Part shown: positions 33,151 through 45,270 of the stretch, piece by piece
Position numbering within the stretch: position 1 is the stretch's first letter
How the letters are laid out: each line of letters starts with the position of its first letter
NCBI GenBank assembly: GCA_021018995.1
Contig: CM037586.1
Location: 147,292,060-147,356,059 of the forward strand
Origin: Chloranthus sessilifolius
Lineage: Eukaryota; Streptophyta; Magnoliopsida; Chloranthales; Chloranthaceae
Direction of reading: 5' to 3'
Length of the DNA stretch: 64,000 nt
The notes under the pieces: model-generated
Database searches by the model: none
Told to the model about the DNA's origin: nothing
The model's input: the letters and a program-made list of their open reading frames with translations, nothing else
Translations under genes and position numbers: made by a program

Positions 33151-34081
33151 GGCCCAATTTTGCCCATATTATTTTTTATTCTTTTCGGGCCATTTCTGGG
33201 CTATCAATAAGTCCAATTTTTGAATATTACATATGAACTTTGACTTTCTCGAACATTTCGGATCTATTTTTGAGGCCTATTTCAAACAATGAGTGCTTTG
33301 GTGTGACTCTTTCATGACCTGATGTCCTTTTTGATAATTTTTAATCGGTTAATTATTGTATCTTTGAGTGACTTTAATTAGGGTTGGGTATTGGAGGTTG
33401 TGCTCTAGTATCAAGCTGGTATTTATATAATGTTATCCATGATTATTATTAATTTTTGATACTTACCCACAACACGAGCTAAATTTGGCCCCTTGCATCT
33501 CTTAAGTGACTTATTTATTTTATTATTTAACCATTTTTGACACTATCTAAAATATTTTAAAACCCAAATAGAAAACATGATTTAGAAGGATTCTTCTATC
33601 CAACGTTGATGATATTTCCTAGTGTCGTAATTTTCATAGTGAGGTTTATTTTTGTAAAAAACCGTATTACAAGTTCAGTGAAAGTGTAAAGTAAACATTG
33701 ACATCATAACTTAAGGGATTACTTTTGCCCAACGGTGATGAATCACTTTATTGTGTGATAGCTGTATTTTACTATTTATTATTTTATATGTGGGTACTGT
33801 TAGCGTGTTGTGATTCGACGCAATAAAGGGTCATACTAATGCAATTAGTACCACAATCAATAATATCGATTAAGGAAGCGGCTAGTGTGTTATAACTCGA
33901 CCCAACGGAGGGTCATAATGATACAAATTTCTTCTCAATAAAATATCATTGGTTTTAATTTTTATTCTATTCCTTGACATAATTTAACTCTTACGTAAAA
34001 CACTATAAATATAATCTTGTGGAATAGATCGTTTCTACAGTTGTATGTGGACATAATAAATCCATTAATTATTGTATAACA
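33151..34081 (+). other. Copia leader, second part
   Basis: Untranslated. Holds an imperfect duplication of about 45 bp (33797-33842 and 33878-33927: TAGYGTGTTRTRAYTCGAC, then GGGTCATA). Confidence 0.45.
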
Positions 34082-35052
34082 TTGAACATGTCTTTTATTA
34101 CTAATATGATTGGTGAAATTGAATCTTTGAGTGACTCAAACTATAACAAATGGAAGGAACAAGTCCACATTATTCTCGGTTGCATGAATCTTGACTATAC
34201 TATACGATTTGATAAACCTAATGTGCCCAATGCCGATACCTCAACTGAGGATTTGGAAGTGATTAATACGGATTTGAAAAAGTGAGATAGATCAAATCGT
34301 ATGAGCCTTATGATTATAAAGAGTTTTATTACTGATGCGATCTGATGAAGTATTCTTGGCTCGCACAATACAAAGAAATACATGCAAGTCATTCAGGAAT
34401 AATTTCAGGGGACTTCTAAGGCGCTTGCCAGTAGTCTTACTGTTAAACTAGAAACCATGAAATACGATGGTCATTGTAATAGCCCGAAAAATCACACTAA
34501 ACTATGACCTCGGGATCCGTGCCCGATTGGTCACAAGTTTGACCAATCAGGAGATCAAGAGTTAGCATAGAATGTGATGAACGGGCGAGATGTGATGATT
34601 TGAGTGAATATGTGGTGCGAGATGTTAATGGGAAGTCACTTACACCTACTGCGGTGTATGTGCTCAACACACAAAGAGGGAGATAGATAAAAGAGTTTAA
34701 TAGCCCTAAAAGTAAGGGTTTGATGTTGTTGAAGGAGAGGAGTAAAGAAGAGAGAGAGAGTAAAGAGAGTGATTAATGCAAGGAGTGAATGCTAGTTGAG
34801 GAAGGGAGATTCGAGCAATAAACACCGGATTCGATGCGAGGGATCCGCTAAAAGCAAAGCTGGAACCCTAGCCTTTCAACTATTTGATTTGAAATCAATT
34901 TGAGATTGATTCAAGGTAAAAAATTTTGTGAATAAAATGCATAGATTATAGGGGTTAAGTTGTGATTGAATGTGGGTTAAATCATAGGATAATGGCTTAG
35001 AAAAATAGAGGAAAAAGTATGGAAGAAGATTGGGAAGAAATTTGAATCTGAC

Positions 35053-35660
35053 AATTTCGATTAATCGAAATTGGGTTTCGATTAATCGAAATTGGCCAGG
35101 AAGTTGAAAGGTCAGAGGACCCCGATTTCGATTAATCGAATTTGATTTCGATTAATCGACTTTGGATTTCGATTAATCGATTTGAGGATCGATTAATCGA
35201 CTGAGAACCTCCAGTGGACCCCAGGGGTTGGAGGAAATGACTTGAGGAAAAATCGACTAATTGAAATGGGATTTTGATTAATCGATTTTAGTTTTCGATT
35301 AATCGATTTGGGATCGATTAATCAACTTGTGAAACTTCATTTATTGGCGAGGGTCGACTTTGCGAAAAGAAGAATTTCGATTAATCGAAATTAGACTCGA
35401 TTAATCGAATGAAAACTCGACTGTTCAAACTAAGGGTCGACTTTGCGAAAAGAAGAATTTCGATTAATCGAAATTGGATTCGATTAATCGAATGAAAACT
35501 CGACTGTTCGAACTGAGGATCGACTTTGCGAAAAGGAGAATTTCGATTAATCGAAATTACTTCGATTAATCGATATTGACCTTCGATTAATCGATTTTGG
35601 AAATCGATTAATCGAATCAGATTCGATTAATCGATTTTGGAATTTGATTAATCGACTGAG
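35053..35660. repeat. TCGATTAATCGA palindrome array, LTR copy 1
   Basis: About 19 occurrences of the 12-bp perfect palindrome TCGATTAATCGA or one-base variants, often spaced 20-21 bp, joined by short spacers such as AATTGGG and CTTTGGAT. Matching arrays stand at 40046-40500 and 60092-60665. Confidence 0.92.
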
Positions 35661-36649
35661 ATAGATTATGTTGACTTTTGGGTTTGACTTTAAGATTCTT
35701 GGAGGGTCTTATACCTTCTTTATTGCATCCTTTGTGATGTGTTTCACCTGTTATGTGGTACCATAGGTGGTACGTGTGGACTAGTGCACAAGGAGCCACG
35801 TGGGACCTTGATGCATTGATCAAATGAAGACTTGAGGTAGGGAACACCTTGAACATGTACTTTATTTTACAAGAGCATGTATGTAGTGATATAGAATTCA
35901 ATTCAAATGTTATTTCTTAAGAAATTGTGAAAAGTGTATGTGTGTGACATCCATAAGAGTAATCATAATGAGCCATCCCCAGGGGATGAAGAAGTAAAGA
36001 GATAAGAGCATCAGGTGTGATGCAAGTAAATGGATACATCCCAGGGATGTATCCAAGGATTGAATCATGTTTGATAGGGTCTAACTGATATAAGATAGCA
36101 CATTTACACGGTGAATAACTATATGTAAGGCATCGATATTTTTGTTATTTGAGGTTTGATAGGGTACCCCACCGACGTGGCGGGATATCCACGACTGACA
36201 CGGCAGGATATCCGTGACCGATACGGCGGCGAAACCGTAGGCCAGTGCGGAGGCTTATCCGTACATAGTAAGGACACCCCAGGGGTGTTGATTGAGACAA
36301 GTGAAACCCCGCCACCAATCCCCAGGGGAAAGGGGCTTGGGTACTATTGGTATTCAGAATACGGTTAAAACTGTCTATATAGATGACGATGATGGGTATC
36401 TCATCGGGGCTCGATGCTATATTGCTCGGGGATTACTTAAGTTGAAAGTTTAAGTTTTGCTTTAGGCCTTTTCAGCATCATTCATGAGTAAATGAAAACA
36501 TATGTAATCAACAGTAAAACGAAATGCTTTCTAACTGTTTCATCAATAATTGCACAGACACATCATGCATGGCATATCATGGAATATATGTGAGTCATAA
36601 TTTATATGTTCAACTGTGTTTGTTCCCTATTGAGCTAGGATGTAGCTCA

Positions 36650-36775
36650 CCCTATAGACTATACGTCGCAGGTCCACTACTAGCAGCTGCCGAGGCTTTA
36701 GGAGACGCTGATCCCGGCGAGTCGCACCTTGCGGCCGGCGAAGAATTGGAGCCACCTCCTGAGGACTTCTTCTAG
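36650..36775 (+). other. Short acidic reading frame near the 3' end of the family A LTR
   Basis: After ACTATACGTCGCAGGT the frame reads AAAEALGDADPGESHLAAGE and closes with EELEPPPEDFF at 36775. The same place in families B and C holds a comparable acidic frame. Whether it is ever translated is unknown; CGCAGGT resembles a splice acceptor. Confidence 0.45.
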
Positions 36776-38093
36776 AGGACTCCGTTGTGCCGCTTTGAGG
36801 GCTTTTAGAGAGATTTTGTACGGCTTGGTATGTCAAGCCTTGATTTTGTTTAAAACCATGTGTATAGGGAGTTGGGATTATTCTTTTAGAACGAACCATC
36901 CGTGATGATTGCTATCATCGATGGTTCGGATCGGTTCTCCATTCATGTAGAGGCATGAGGGTAGAACTGTCTTTTGGAGAGTTAATTAATATAGATTCAA
37001 ATTCCGCAATTTCGTTTATTATTTTATTGCAATGCTTGATATACCAGTGTTCCGTGCTTAGCTAAGGGGCACGGTCAAGATGATCGTGCTGATGGCACGG
37101 GTTTCGGGGTGCCGAAATCCGGGCTGTCACAGTCATAGTGGCGTACGAGAGCACAGTAAGAAATAGAGTGGCATGACAACTCAACTGAAGGAAATGGACA
37201 TAGGCTTTTCTGAGGGTTATCTTGCTCATTTTATCATGACTTCTCTTCCTGTACAATTTGGCTCGTTCAAGATTAATTATAACACACAGAAAGATAAATA
37301 AAAGATAAACGAGCTAATCGCTCACTGTGTCCAAGAAGAAGAAAGACTTTGGACTGACAAACCTGAAAGTGCTCATTACACCGCTCTTAGATCATCAAAA
37401 GAAAATTTTAAGAGAAAGAAATAATCATATAAAGGAAAGAACGTGAAAGCTTCTCTATCAGAAACCAAACAAAGAGAAGCTAGCGGATCTACTTTTGACA
37501 TCAAGCGTCACTTCTGTAACAAAAAGAGACATATGAAGAAGAATGATCAGAAATACATAGATTGGCTAGTTAATAATAGTAATTACCTAGTCTTCGTCTG
37601 TTTTGAATTACAATATATTGATGCTCCACGCAATACTTGGTGAATAAATTCTGGTGCAATAATTCATATAAGTAATTCAATGCAGGGATTTCGATCCAGC
37701 ATGAAGCTAAATAAAGGCGAACGGACCATCAAACTCGAAAATAGAGTAGAGGCAGACGTAGAGGCCATTGAGACTCTCCATCTTATTTTAGATAATGGTT
37801 TCATTTTGGATTTAGTTGATATTATTTACGTTCCAAATATTACTAGAAATCTTATCTCAATTTCTAAATTGGATTCATTAGGTTTTGAATTTAAATTTGA
37901 ACATAATGGTTTTACTCTATTATTTGATTTCGTTATTGTGGGTGATGGCTCACTAGTGGGCAGTTTTTATAAATTAAACTTGGATTTATCTTACGCCCAA
38001 ATCTTTAGTTTCTATGCATGTGGATGATAAAATTAGTAAGAAAGGAAATGAGCAAACGACAACTCCATTTTATGATGTAAACGTTTAGGCCAT

Positions 38094-39380
38094 TGATCGG
38101 CTTTGAAGTGTACCCTTGCAAGTCCACAAGATCGATTGTAGCAAGGCAAGAATACAAGTATCATACTCACAGGGAAGCGTGTAATTAAATTAATTTTAAA
38201 AATAACAAAAATGCCCAAGGAAGTACCAAGGGAAAGAAAGTCGATTCGCTAAACTATTATCACACGATGCTAGAGCGATAAACGTAAATCAATCTAAACA
38301 AGAATAAATTATGATAAAGAAAATGATAATTTAAGAAATGATCAAGGAGTTTGCAAATGCAAGATTTGTAACTTCTCTATAATTAATCTCATGATTTTAT
38401 ACCACATCAAAATACCATCATTTATCAAGAAGAAAAATGAATTGTAAAAAATATCACTATTGATCCGACATATCCTATCCAAAAACTATGACTCAGCCTA
38501 CTACAGTATGAATCATGTAAAAGGCATAGCGTATCTCAAAATTTTAAATCACGGCTGTAAGAAATAATCACTCTGCAACCTATATCGGCCTGCAAGAACA
38601 AATCTAGATGGAATGACCCTTTTATGATCATCGATAACCAAGATTGACGACTATAAATGAGCATTCGATTATATTCAATTAAGCACACACTTTTTAGCAA
38701 AATGATTCCATGACAATGATAAAAAATTATAGAATTAATAGTAAAGTAGTTACTCATCTAAGGGTCGCTTCCTCCTTGAACGAGGGGTTTTAGCCGCCCA
38801 TCCTTGATCTATAAGTCCGTTGTAAACCAGAAGCTATCATATGAAAATTCACTTTTATTTATCAAAAGATCTCTCCTTATAATGCTTTATTCTTAATTAC
38901 AAACTATCATTCAAAAACTATAAAAAAAAGGCTATAAAAAACCTAAGAAAAATCTACCAAGAGAGAGCCCCCAACCCTAAGCCGTAGTATTGATTTTATA
39001 GGGAGCGGGCAAGACAACTTTCAAAAATAGGCTCAATTGATTGAGCTCAAACTCTCTTTTTGGCGATATTATTTGAATTTGAATTTTAATCGATTGAGTT
39101 CAAATATCAATCAAGTGAAATTCAAAATTGAAATAGAGGGGGAAAAGCTGTCTATTTTGTTAATCGATTGACACATAAAGGGAACATCTTCATTCTCCTG
39201 ATGGATGCTGGGCCAATCAATCATTTTCACAGATTTTGGTGCTTCCACTGACTTCTTGGTCTAATGTTCTTGTGTAACCCTTAATTATCCTCTTTTATGC
39301 TCTTTCAACATCCAATGGTTAGAAACACCTGAAACCACTAAAACTATACAATAGTTGTCAGATAGCTTTCATCGGATAGT
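38094..39380 (-). repeat. LTR of the Athila-like element (3' LTR)
   Basis: Pairs with 48898-50226. Contains CAATCGATTG-type motifs and TTTAATCGATTGAGTTC near 39085. Confidence 0.85.
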
Positions 39381-39456
39381 AATGATTTGAGGCACGTGGA
39401 GCACATGAAAAGGGGAGAGGTAGGAAGATCCCTCCAAACCTGCATGGAATTATATC

Positions 39457-41986
39457 TGTGATAGCCCGAAAAATCATGCTAAACTGTGACCTCGGGATCC
39501 GTGCCCGATCGGTCATAGGTTTGACCAAATAGAAATCCAATAGTTAGTATGGGGTGTGATGAACGGATGAGATGTGATGGGTTGAGTGTCTATGTGGTGC
39601 ATGATGGAAAATGCGAAGTCACATACACCTACTGCGGTGCATGTGCTCAACACACAAGTTAGAGGGAAGATAAAAGGGTTTAATAGCCCTAGTTTCTCTT
39701 TTAATTGGTTGATTGAGAGAGAGCAAAGAAGAGAGAGAGAAGGAGACCATAGTTAATGCAAGGAGTAAATGCTAGTTGAAGGGGGGGGATTCGAGCAATA
39801 AACGTCGGATTCGACGCGAGGGATCCGCTCGAAGCAAAGCTGGAAACCCTAGCCTTTCCAACCGCTCAACTTAATCAATTTGAGATTGATTCAAGGTAAA
39901 ACTTTGCGAATAAAATGCATAGGTTGTAGAGGTTAAATTGTAGTTAAAAATGGTTTGAATCATAGGATAATAGTTTAGAAAAGTAGAGGAAAAAGAGTGG
40001 AAAAAGATTGGAAAGAACAGCCTGAAAGGGGCTGAATCTGGCAATTTCGATTAATCAAAATTGGGTTTCGATTAATCGAAATTGGCCAGAAAGTTGAAAA
40101 GTCAGAGGACCTCGATCTCGATTAATCGAATTGAATTTCGATTAATCGACTTTAGATTTCGATTAATCGAATTGGAAATCGATTGATCGACTGGGAGCCT
40201 ACAATGAACTCCAGTGGAGGAAAGAAAATAGATTGGAGAAATCGAGTAATCGAAATAGAAATTCGATTAATCGATTTAGAAATTCGATTAATCGATTTGG
40301 GATCGATTAATCGATTTTGGAAATTCGATTACTCGAATTGAGAATCGACAGATAGAGTGGAGAATTTCGATTAATCGAATTGGGTTTCGATTAATCGAAT
40401 GGGAATCTCGATTAATCGATTTGAGAATCGATTAATCGATTTTGATTTTCGATTGATCGAATCAGATTCGATTAATCGATTTTGGAGTTCGATTAATCGA
40501 CTGTGCTAAATTTTGTTGACTTTTGAGTTTGACTTTAAGCTTCATGAAGGGTCTTAGACCTCCTTTATTGCATCCTTGGTGATGTGTTTCACATGTTATG
40601 TGGTACCATAGGTGGTACGTGTGAGCAAGTGCACAAGGAGCCACGTGGGACCTTGATGCATTGATCGAACGAAGACTTGAGGTAGGGAACACCTTGAACA
40701 TGTACTTTATTTTACAAGAGCATGTATGTAGTGATATAGAATTCAAATTCAAAATGTTTTATTGCTTAAGAATTGTGAAAAGTGTATGTGTGTGACATCC
40801 ATAAGAGTAATTATAATGAGCCATCCCCAGGGGATGAAGAAGTAAAGAGAAAAGAGCATCAAGTGTGATGCAAGTGAATGGATACATCCCAGGGAGGTAT
40901 CCAGGAGTGAATCATGTTTGATAGGGCCTAACTGATATAAGATAGCACACTTACACGGTGAATAACTATATGTAAGGCACCGATATTTTTGTTATTTGAG
41001 GTTTGATAGGGTATCCCACCGACGTGGCGGGATATCTACGACTGACACGGCAGGATAACCATAACCGATACGGCGGCGAAACCGTAGGCCAATGCGGAGG
41101 CTTATCCGTACATAGTAAGCACACCCCAGGGGTGTTGATTTGAGACAAGTGAAACCCCGCCACCAATTCCCAGGGGAAAGGGGCTTGGGTACTATATTGT
41201 ATTCCCAGGAAATACGTTAAAAGTGTCTATATAGATGACGATGATGGGTATCTCATCGGGGCTCGATGCTATATTGCTCGGGGATTACTTAAGTTGAAAG
41301 TTTAAGTTTTGCTTTAGGCCTTTTCAGCATCATTCATGAGTAAATAAAAGACACGAGTAAACTACTAGTAAAATGTAATACTTTTTAACTGTTTTATCAG
41401 TAATTGCATAGACACATCATGCATGTCATATCATGGAATATATGTGAGTAATAATTTATATGTTCAACTGTGTTTTGTTCCCTATTGAGCTAAGATGTAG
41501 CTCACCCTATAGACTATACGTCGCAGGTCCACTACTAGCAGCTGCCGAGGCTTCAGGGGACGCTGACCCCAGTGAGTCGGACCTTGCGGCCGGCGAAGAG
41601 TTGGAGCCACCTCCTGAGGACTTCTTCTAGAGGACTCCGTTGTGCCGCTTTGAGGGCTTTTTAAGAGAGATTGGTACGGCTTGGTATGTCAAGCCTTGTT
41701 TTGGTTAAACCATATATATATTGAGTTTGGGATTATTCTTTTGGGGCGAACCATCCGTGATGATTGCTATCATCGATGGTTCGGATCGGTTCTCTATTCA
41801 TGCAGAGGCATGAGGGTAGAACTGTCTTTTGGAGAATTGCTTTAATATAGATTTAAATTCCGCAGTTTCATTTATTATTTCATTTTATGCTTGATATGCC
41901 AATGCTCCGTGCTTAGCTATGGGGCACGGTCAAGATGATCGTGTTGATGGCACGGGTTTCGGAGTGCCGAAATTCGGGTCGTCACA
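39457..41986 (+). mobile_element. Solo LTR of Ty3/gypsy family A, copy 2
   Basis: Begins TGTGATAGCCCGAAAAATCA and ends TCGTCACA, with the perfect 5-bp duplication ATATC (39452-39456 and 41987-41991). 2530 bp, complete, closely similar to copy 1 throughout. It inserted into the Athila-like element and is therefore among the youngest layers here. Confidence 0.92.
40046..40500. repeat. TCGATTAATCGA palindrome array, LTR copy 2
   Basis: Same motif and arrangement as in copy 1, with a partly different number and order of units. Confidence 0.9.
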
Positions 41987-42379
41987 ATATCAGTATATCC
42001 AAGTATCCATTTTTTTTAAAATTTAAAATTTAAAATTTTTTTATTTGAGAATAATTTCTCATTCCCAGAACAACACTGACTCTCTCAAGTTGGTCAATTT
42101 ATTTAGAAAAATCAACCGATCGAGTAAAACCTACAAAACAAAAGTACAAGGCAATACACACCGAGGACAAAACAACTGGGTTGCCTCCCAGTAAGCGCTG
42201 AGTTTAAATGTCGACAGCTCGACCATTCACATGTCATTTCTCTGGGTCACTGAAATATGTTGATTCAATCCGCATTTGACGGTTCAAACATTGGTTTAAG
42301 CCATTGCCCACTCACCTTGAAGATGCGGTTATCTTTAAGATCCCTGATCTCAATTACACCGTGTGCGGTAGTGGATACG

Positions 42380-44860
42380 ACCTAAAAGGGTCCTTCCCAT
42401 CTCGACTTCAATTTACCTGGATGGATTTTAAGTTTGGAATTGAACAACAAAACCTTTTGTCCTATGTGAATTTCTTTCTGAAAAATTGATTGATCGTGTA
42501 ACCTCATGTATCTCTCCTTGTACAACCTCGAATTTTCATATGCATCACAGCGTAGCTCTTCCAATTCGTTCAATTATAACTTGCGATTTCACCCTGCCTC
42601 TTGCATGTCGAAATTAAATCTCTTTATTACCCAGAATGCCTTATGTTCTAATTCGACTGGGAGATGACAAGCTTTCCCATACACAATTCTGAAGGGCGAC
42701 TTTCAATTTGGTGTTTTAAATGCAATGCGATATGCCCAAAGAGCATCAGATAAACGACTTGACCAATCTTTCCTATTCGGTTGTACAATTTTTTCTAGAA
42801 TCCGCTTGATCTCCCGATTTGACACTTCTACTTGACCACTAGTTTGCTGGTGGTATGGCGTTGCCACCTTGTGGGTGACACCGTATTTCCTCATTAAAGT
42901 AGTAAAGTGGTTGTTATAGGAGTGCAAACCGCCATCACAAATAATTGCTCGGGAAACCCCAAATCTATTGAACACATTTTCCCTTAAGAATTTAACCACC
43001 ACTTTATGGTCGTTAGATCTTGTTGCCACAGCTTCTACCCATTTTGAAATATAGTCGACGGCCACCAAAATATATAGATAACCGAATGATGGGAGAAAGG
43101 ACCCATGAAGTCGATCCCCCATACATCGAAAATTTTCACAACCAAAATTGGGTTCAATGGCATCATATTCCATTTCGAAATATTTTCGAGCTGTTGACAT
43201 CGTTGGCTTTCTTTGTAAAATCTTGTTGTATCCCAAAAACTGGAGGGCCAATAAAATCCGCTTTGAAGAATTTTATGTGCAATCTTTTGTCCTCCAAAAT
43301 GGCCTCCACAGGCCCCAATATGACAGAAATTCATGATACTCAGTTGCTCTTCTTCTGGTACGCATCTCCTGATGACTTGATCTGAAGATAATTTGAACAA
43401 ATGTGGCTCATCCCAAAAGTAGTGTTTTATCTGGGAGAAAAAGAGATTCTTGTCATTTCTATCCCATTGTGTAGGAATTCTGCCAGTGATCAAATAATTC
43501 ACGATATTCGCAAAGCAAAGAATTTTTGTAGTTGTTGCATCTATTGCCATTAATTGTTCATCCAAGAAAGTGCCATGGATGGCTTCCGACACAGATGATT
43601 CTTCAGGTAGAATTCGTGACAAATGATCAGCCATAATATTTTCAACTCTCTTTTTATCTTTGATTTCAAAATTGAATTCTTGGAGGAGCAAGATCCATCG
43701 GATCAACCTTAGTTTCATATCCTTTTTTACCAAGAGATATTTCAACGCAGAGTGATCTGAAAAGACCACTATTTTAGACACGAGCAAATAAGAACAAAAT
43801 TTATCCAACGCATACACCACAACTAATAATTCCTTATCGGTTGTGGTGTAATTCAGCTGTGCATCAATCAGTGTCTTACTAGCATAGTAAATCACATGAG
43901 GTAATTTACCTACCCTTTACCGTAGGACTGCTCCAATAGCATAGTCTGATGTGTCACACATGAGTTCAAAAGGGAGTGGATAATTCGGTGGTTGGATTAT
44001 CAGAGTATTAGATAACAATTCTCGCAATTTCAAAAAGGTTTTCATGCAATCCTCATCAAATTCAAACAAAACGTCTTTTCCAAGCAAGTTGCATAATGGC
44101 TTAGCGACCTTGCTAAAATCTTTGATAAATCGTCTGTAAAATCTAGCATGGCTAAAATGATCAAATTTGACGAATACTTTTTGGTGGAGGCAAATTAGCA
44201 ATCAAGTCAACTTTTACTTTGTCGACTTCAATTTCTTTTTTTGATATGATATGCCCCAAAACTATTCCCTGTCGAACCATAAAATGGCTCTTCTCCCAAC
44301 TTAAAACAAGATTGGATTCTGCACAATTTTGTAATACCTGTGAAAGGTGATGCAAGCATAATTCAAAGGTCTTCCCAAAAACAGAGAAGTAGTCCATGAA
44401 TACTTCGATGAATTTGTCAATCATATTGGAAAATATGGCTAATATATATCGTTGAAAGGTGGCCGGAGCATTGCAAAGGCCGAATAACATTCTGCGATAT
44501 GTAAAAGTACCATTAGGACACGTAAACGTTGTCTTCTCTTGATCGGCTGAAAATGCAGGCACTTGGTTGTACCTTGAATATCTATCGAGAAAATAGTATA
44601 ACTCATGCCCTGCCAATTTCTCTAGAATTTGATTAATGAACGGAAGGGGAAAATGATCCTTTCTGGTGGCTATGTTCAATCTCCAATAATCGATACAGAC
44701 GCGCCAACCATTAGTCTCGCAAGTAGGCACCACTTCCCCTTCAGTAGTTTCTTTCACTGTAATCCCCAACATTTTGGAAACAATTTGAATTGGACTTACT
44801 CATTCACCATCAGAGATCGCATAGATGATTCCAGCATCGAGAAGCTTGATGATCTCTTTT
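42380..44860 (-). pseudogene. Athila-like pol: reverse transcriptase, RNase H, integrase
   Basis: Reverse transcriptase (about 44860-44161) includes NGWRVCIDYWRLN, RKDHFPLPFINQILEKLAG and FGLCNAPATFQR. RNase H (about 44160-43650) includes FSDHSALKYLLVKKDMKLR. Integrase (about 43650-42540) includes [17 protein letters not shown] and [13 protein letters not shown], with a C-terminal tail to 42380. Part of the broken Athila-like element. Confidence 0.85.
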
Positions 44861-45270
44861 AAAACGACTTCTTTTATATTTGGATTAAGTCGTCTCTGTG
44901 GCTCTCTCGATAATGTGCTATCATCTTCCAGGTGTATTTTATGCATACATACTGACGGATCAATCCCTTTTAGATCGGCTAAAGTCCATCCGATAACTTC
45001 TTTGTGATCTTTAAGCACTTCCAACATATCGTGCTTTTGCTTTTCCAATAATATTGATGAAATTATTATCGGGAGCATTTCTTGAGGTACTAGGAAAGCA
45101 TATTTAAGTGACTCAGACAGCTGTTTTAGTTCAACAGTTGTTGGTGGCTCGATTGATGGTGTCAGTTTAGCCTTTTCCTCAATGGGTAATGGTTCTGCCT
45201 TAGCCTCATTCTCCAATGACTTATCGTCTTGACTTAATGAGGTTGTCCTCATTTCTTCTAGGTGTTTCTC

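Larger units (their letters stand above)
34475..37131 (+). mobile_element. Solo LTR of Ty3/gypsy family A, copy 1
   Basis: Begins TGTAATAGCCCGAAAAATCA and ends GGGCTGTCACA. The 5-bp duplication GTCAT is perfect (34470-34474 and 37132-37136). At 2657 bp it is a complete solo LTR. It shares its whole length with 39457-41986 and with the 5' LTR at 59512. Features include the TCGATTAATCGA array, a GC-rich block of GGATATCC and CGGCRGGA motifs (36165-36260), and the short acidic frame near the 3' end. Confidence 0.92.
34082..38080 (+). pseudogene. Copia gag and protease region, in pieces
   Basis: The gag start (34082) encodes NYNKWKEQVHIILGCMNLDY, typical copia gag. It is interrupted by the solo LTR 34475-37131 and continues at 37137 with the gag C-terminus and a zinc-knuckle segment (about 37500-37560). 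The protease/pre-integrase region follows (YVPNITRNLISISKLDSLG at about 37830-37890). It is part of the broken copia element and includes several breaks besides the insertions. Confidence 0.75.
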
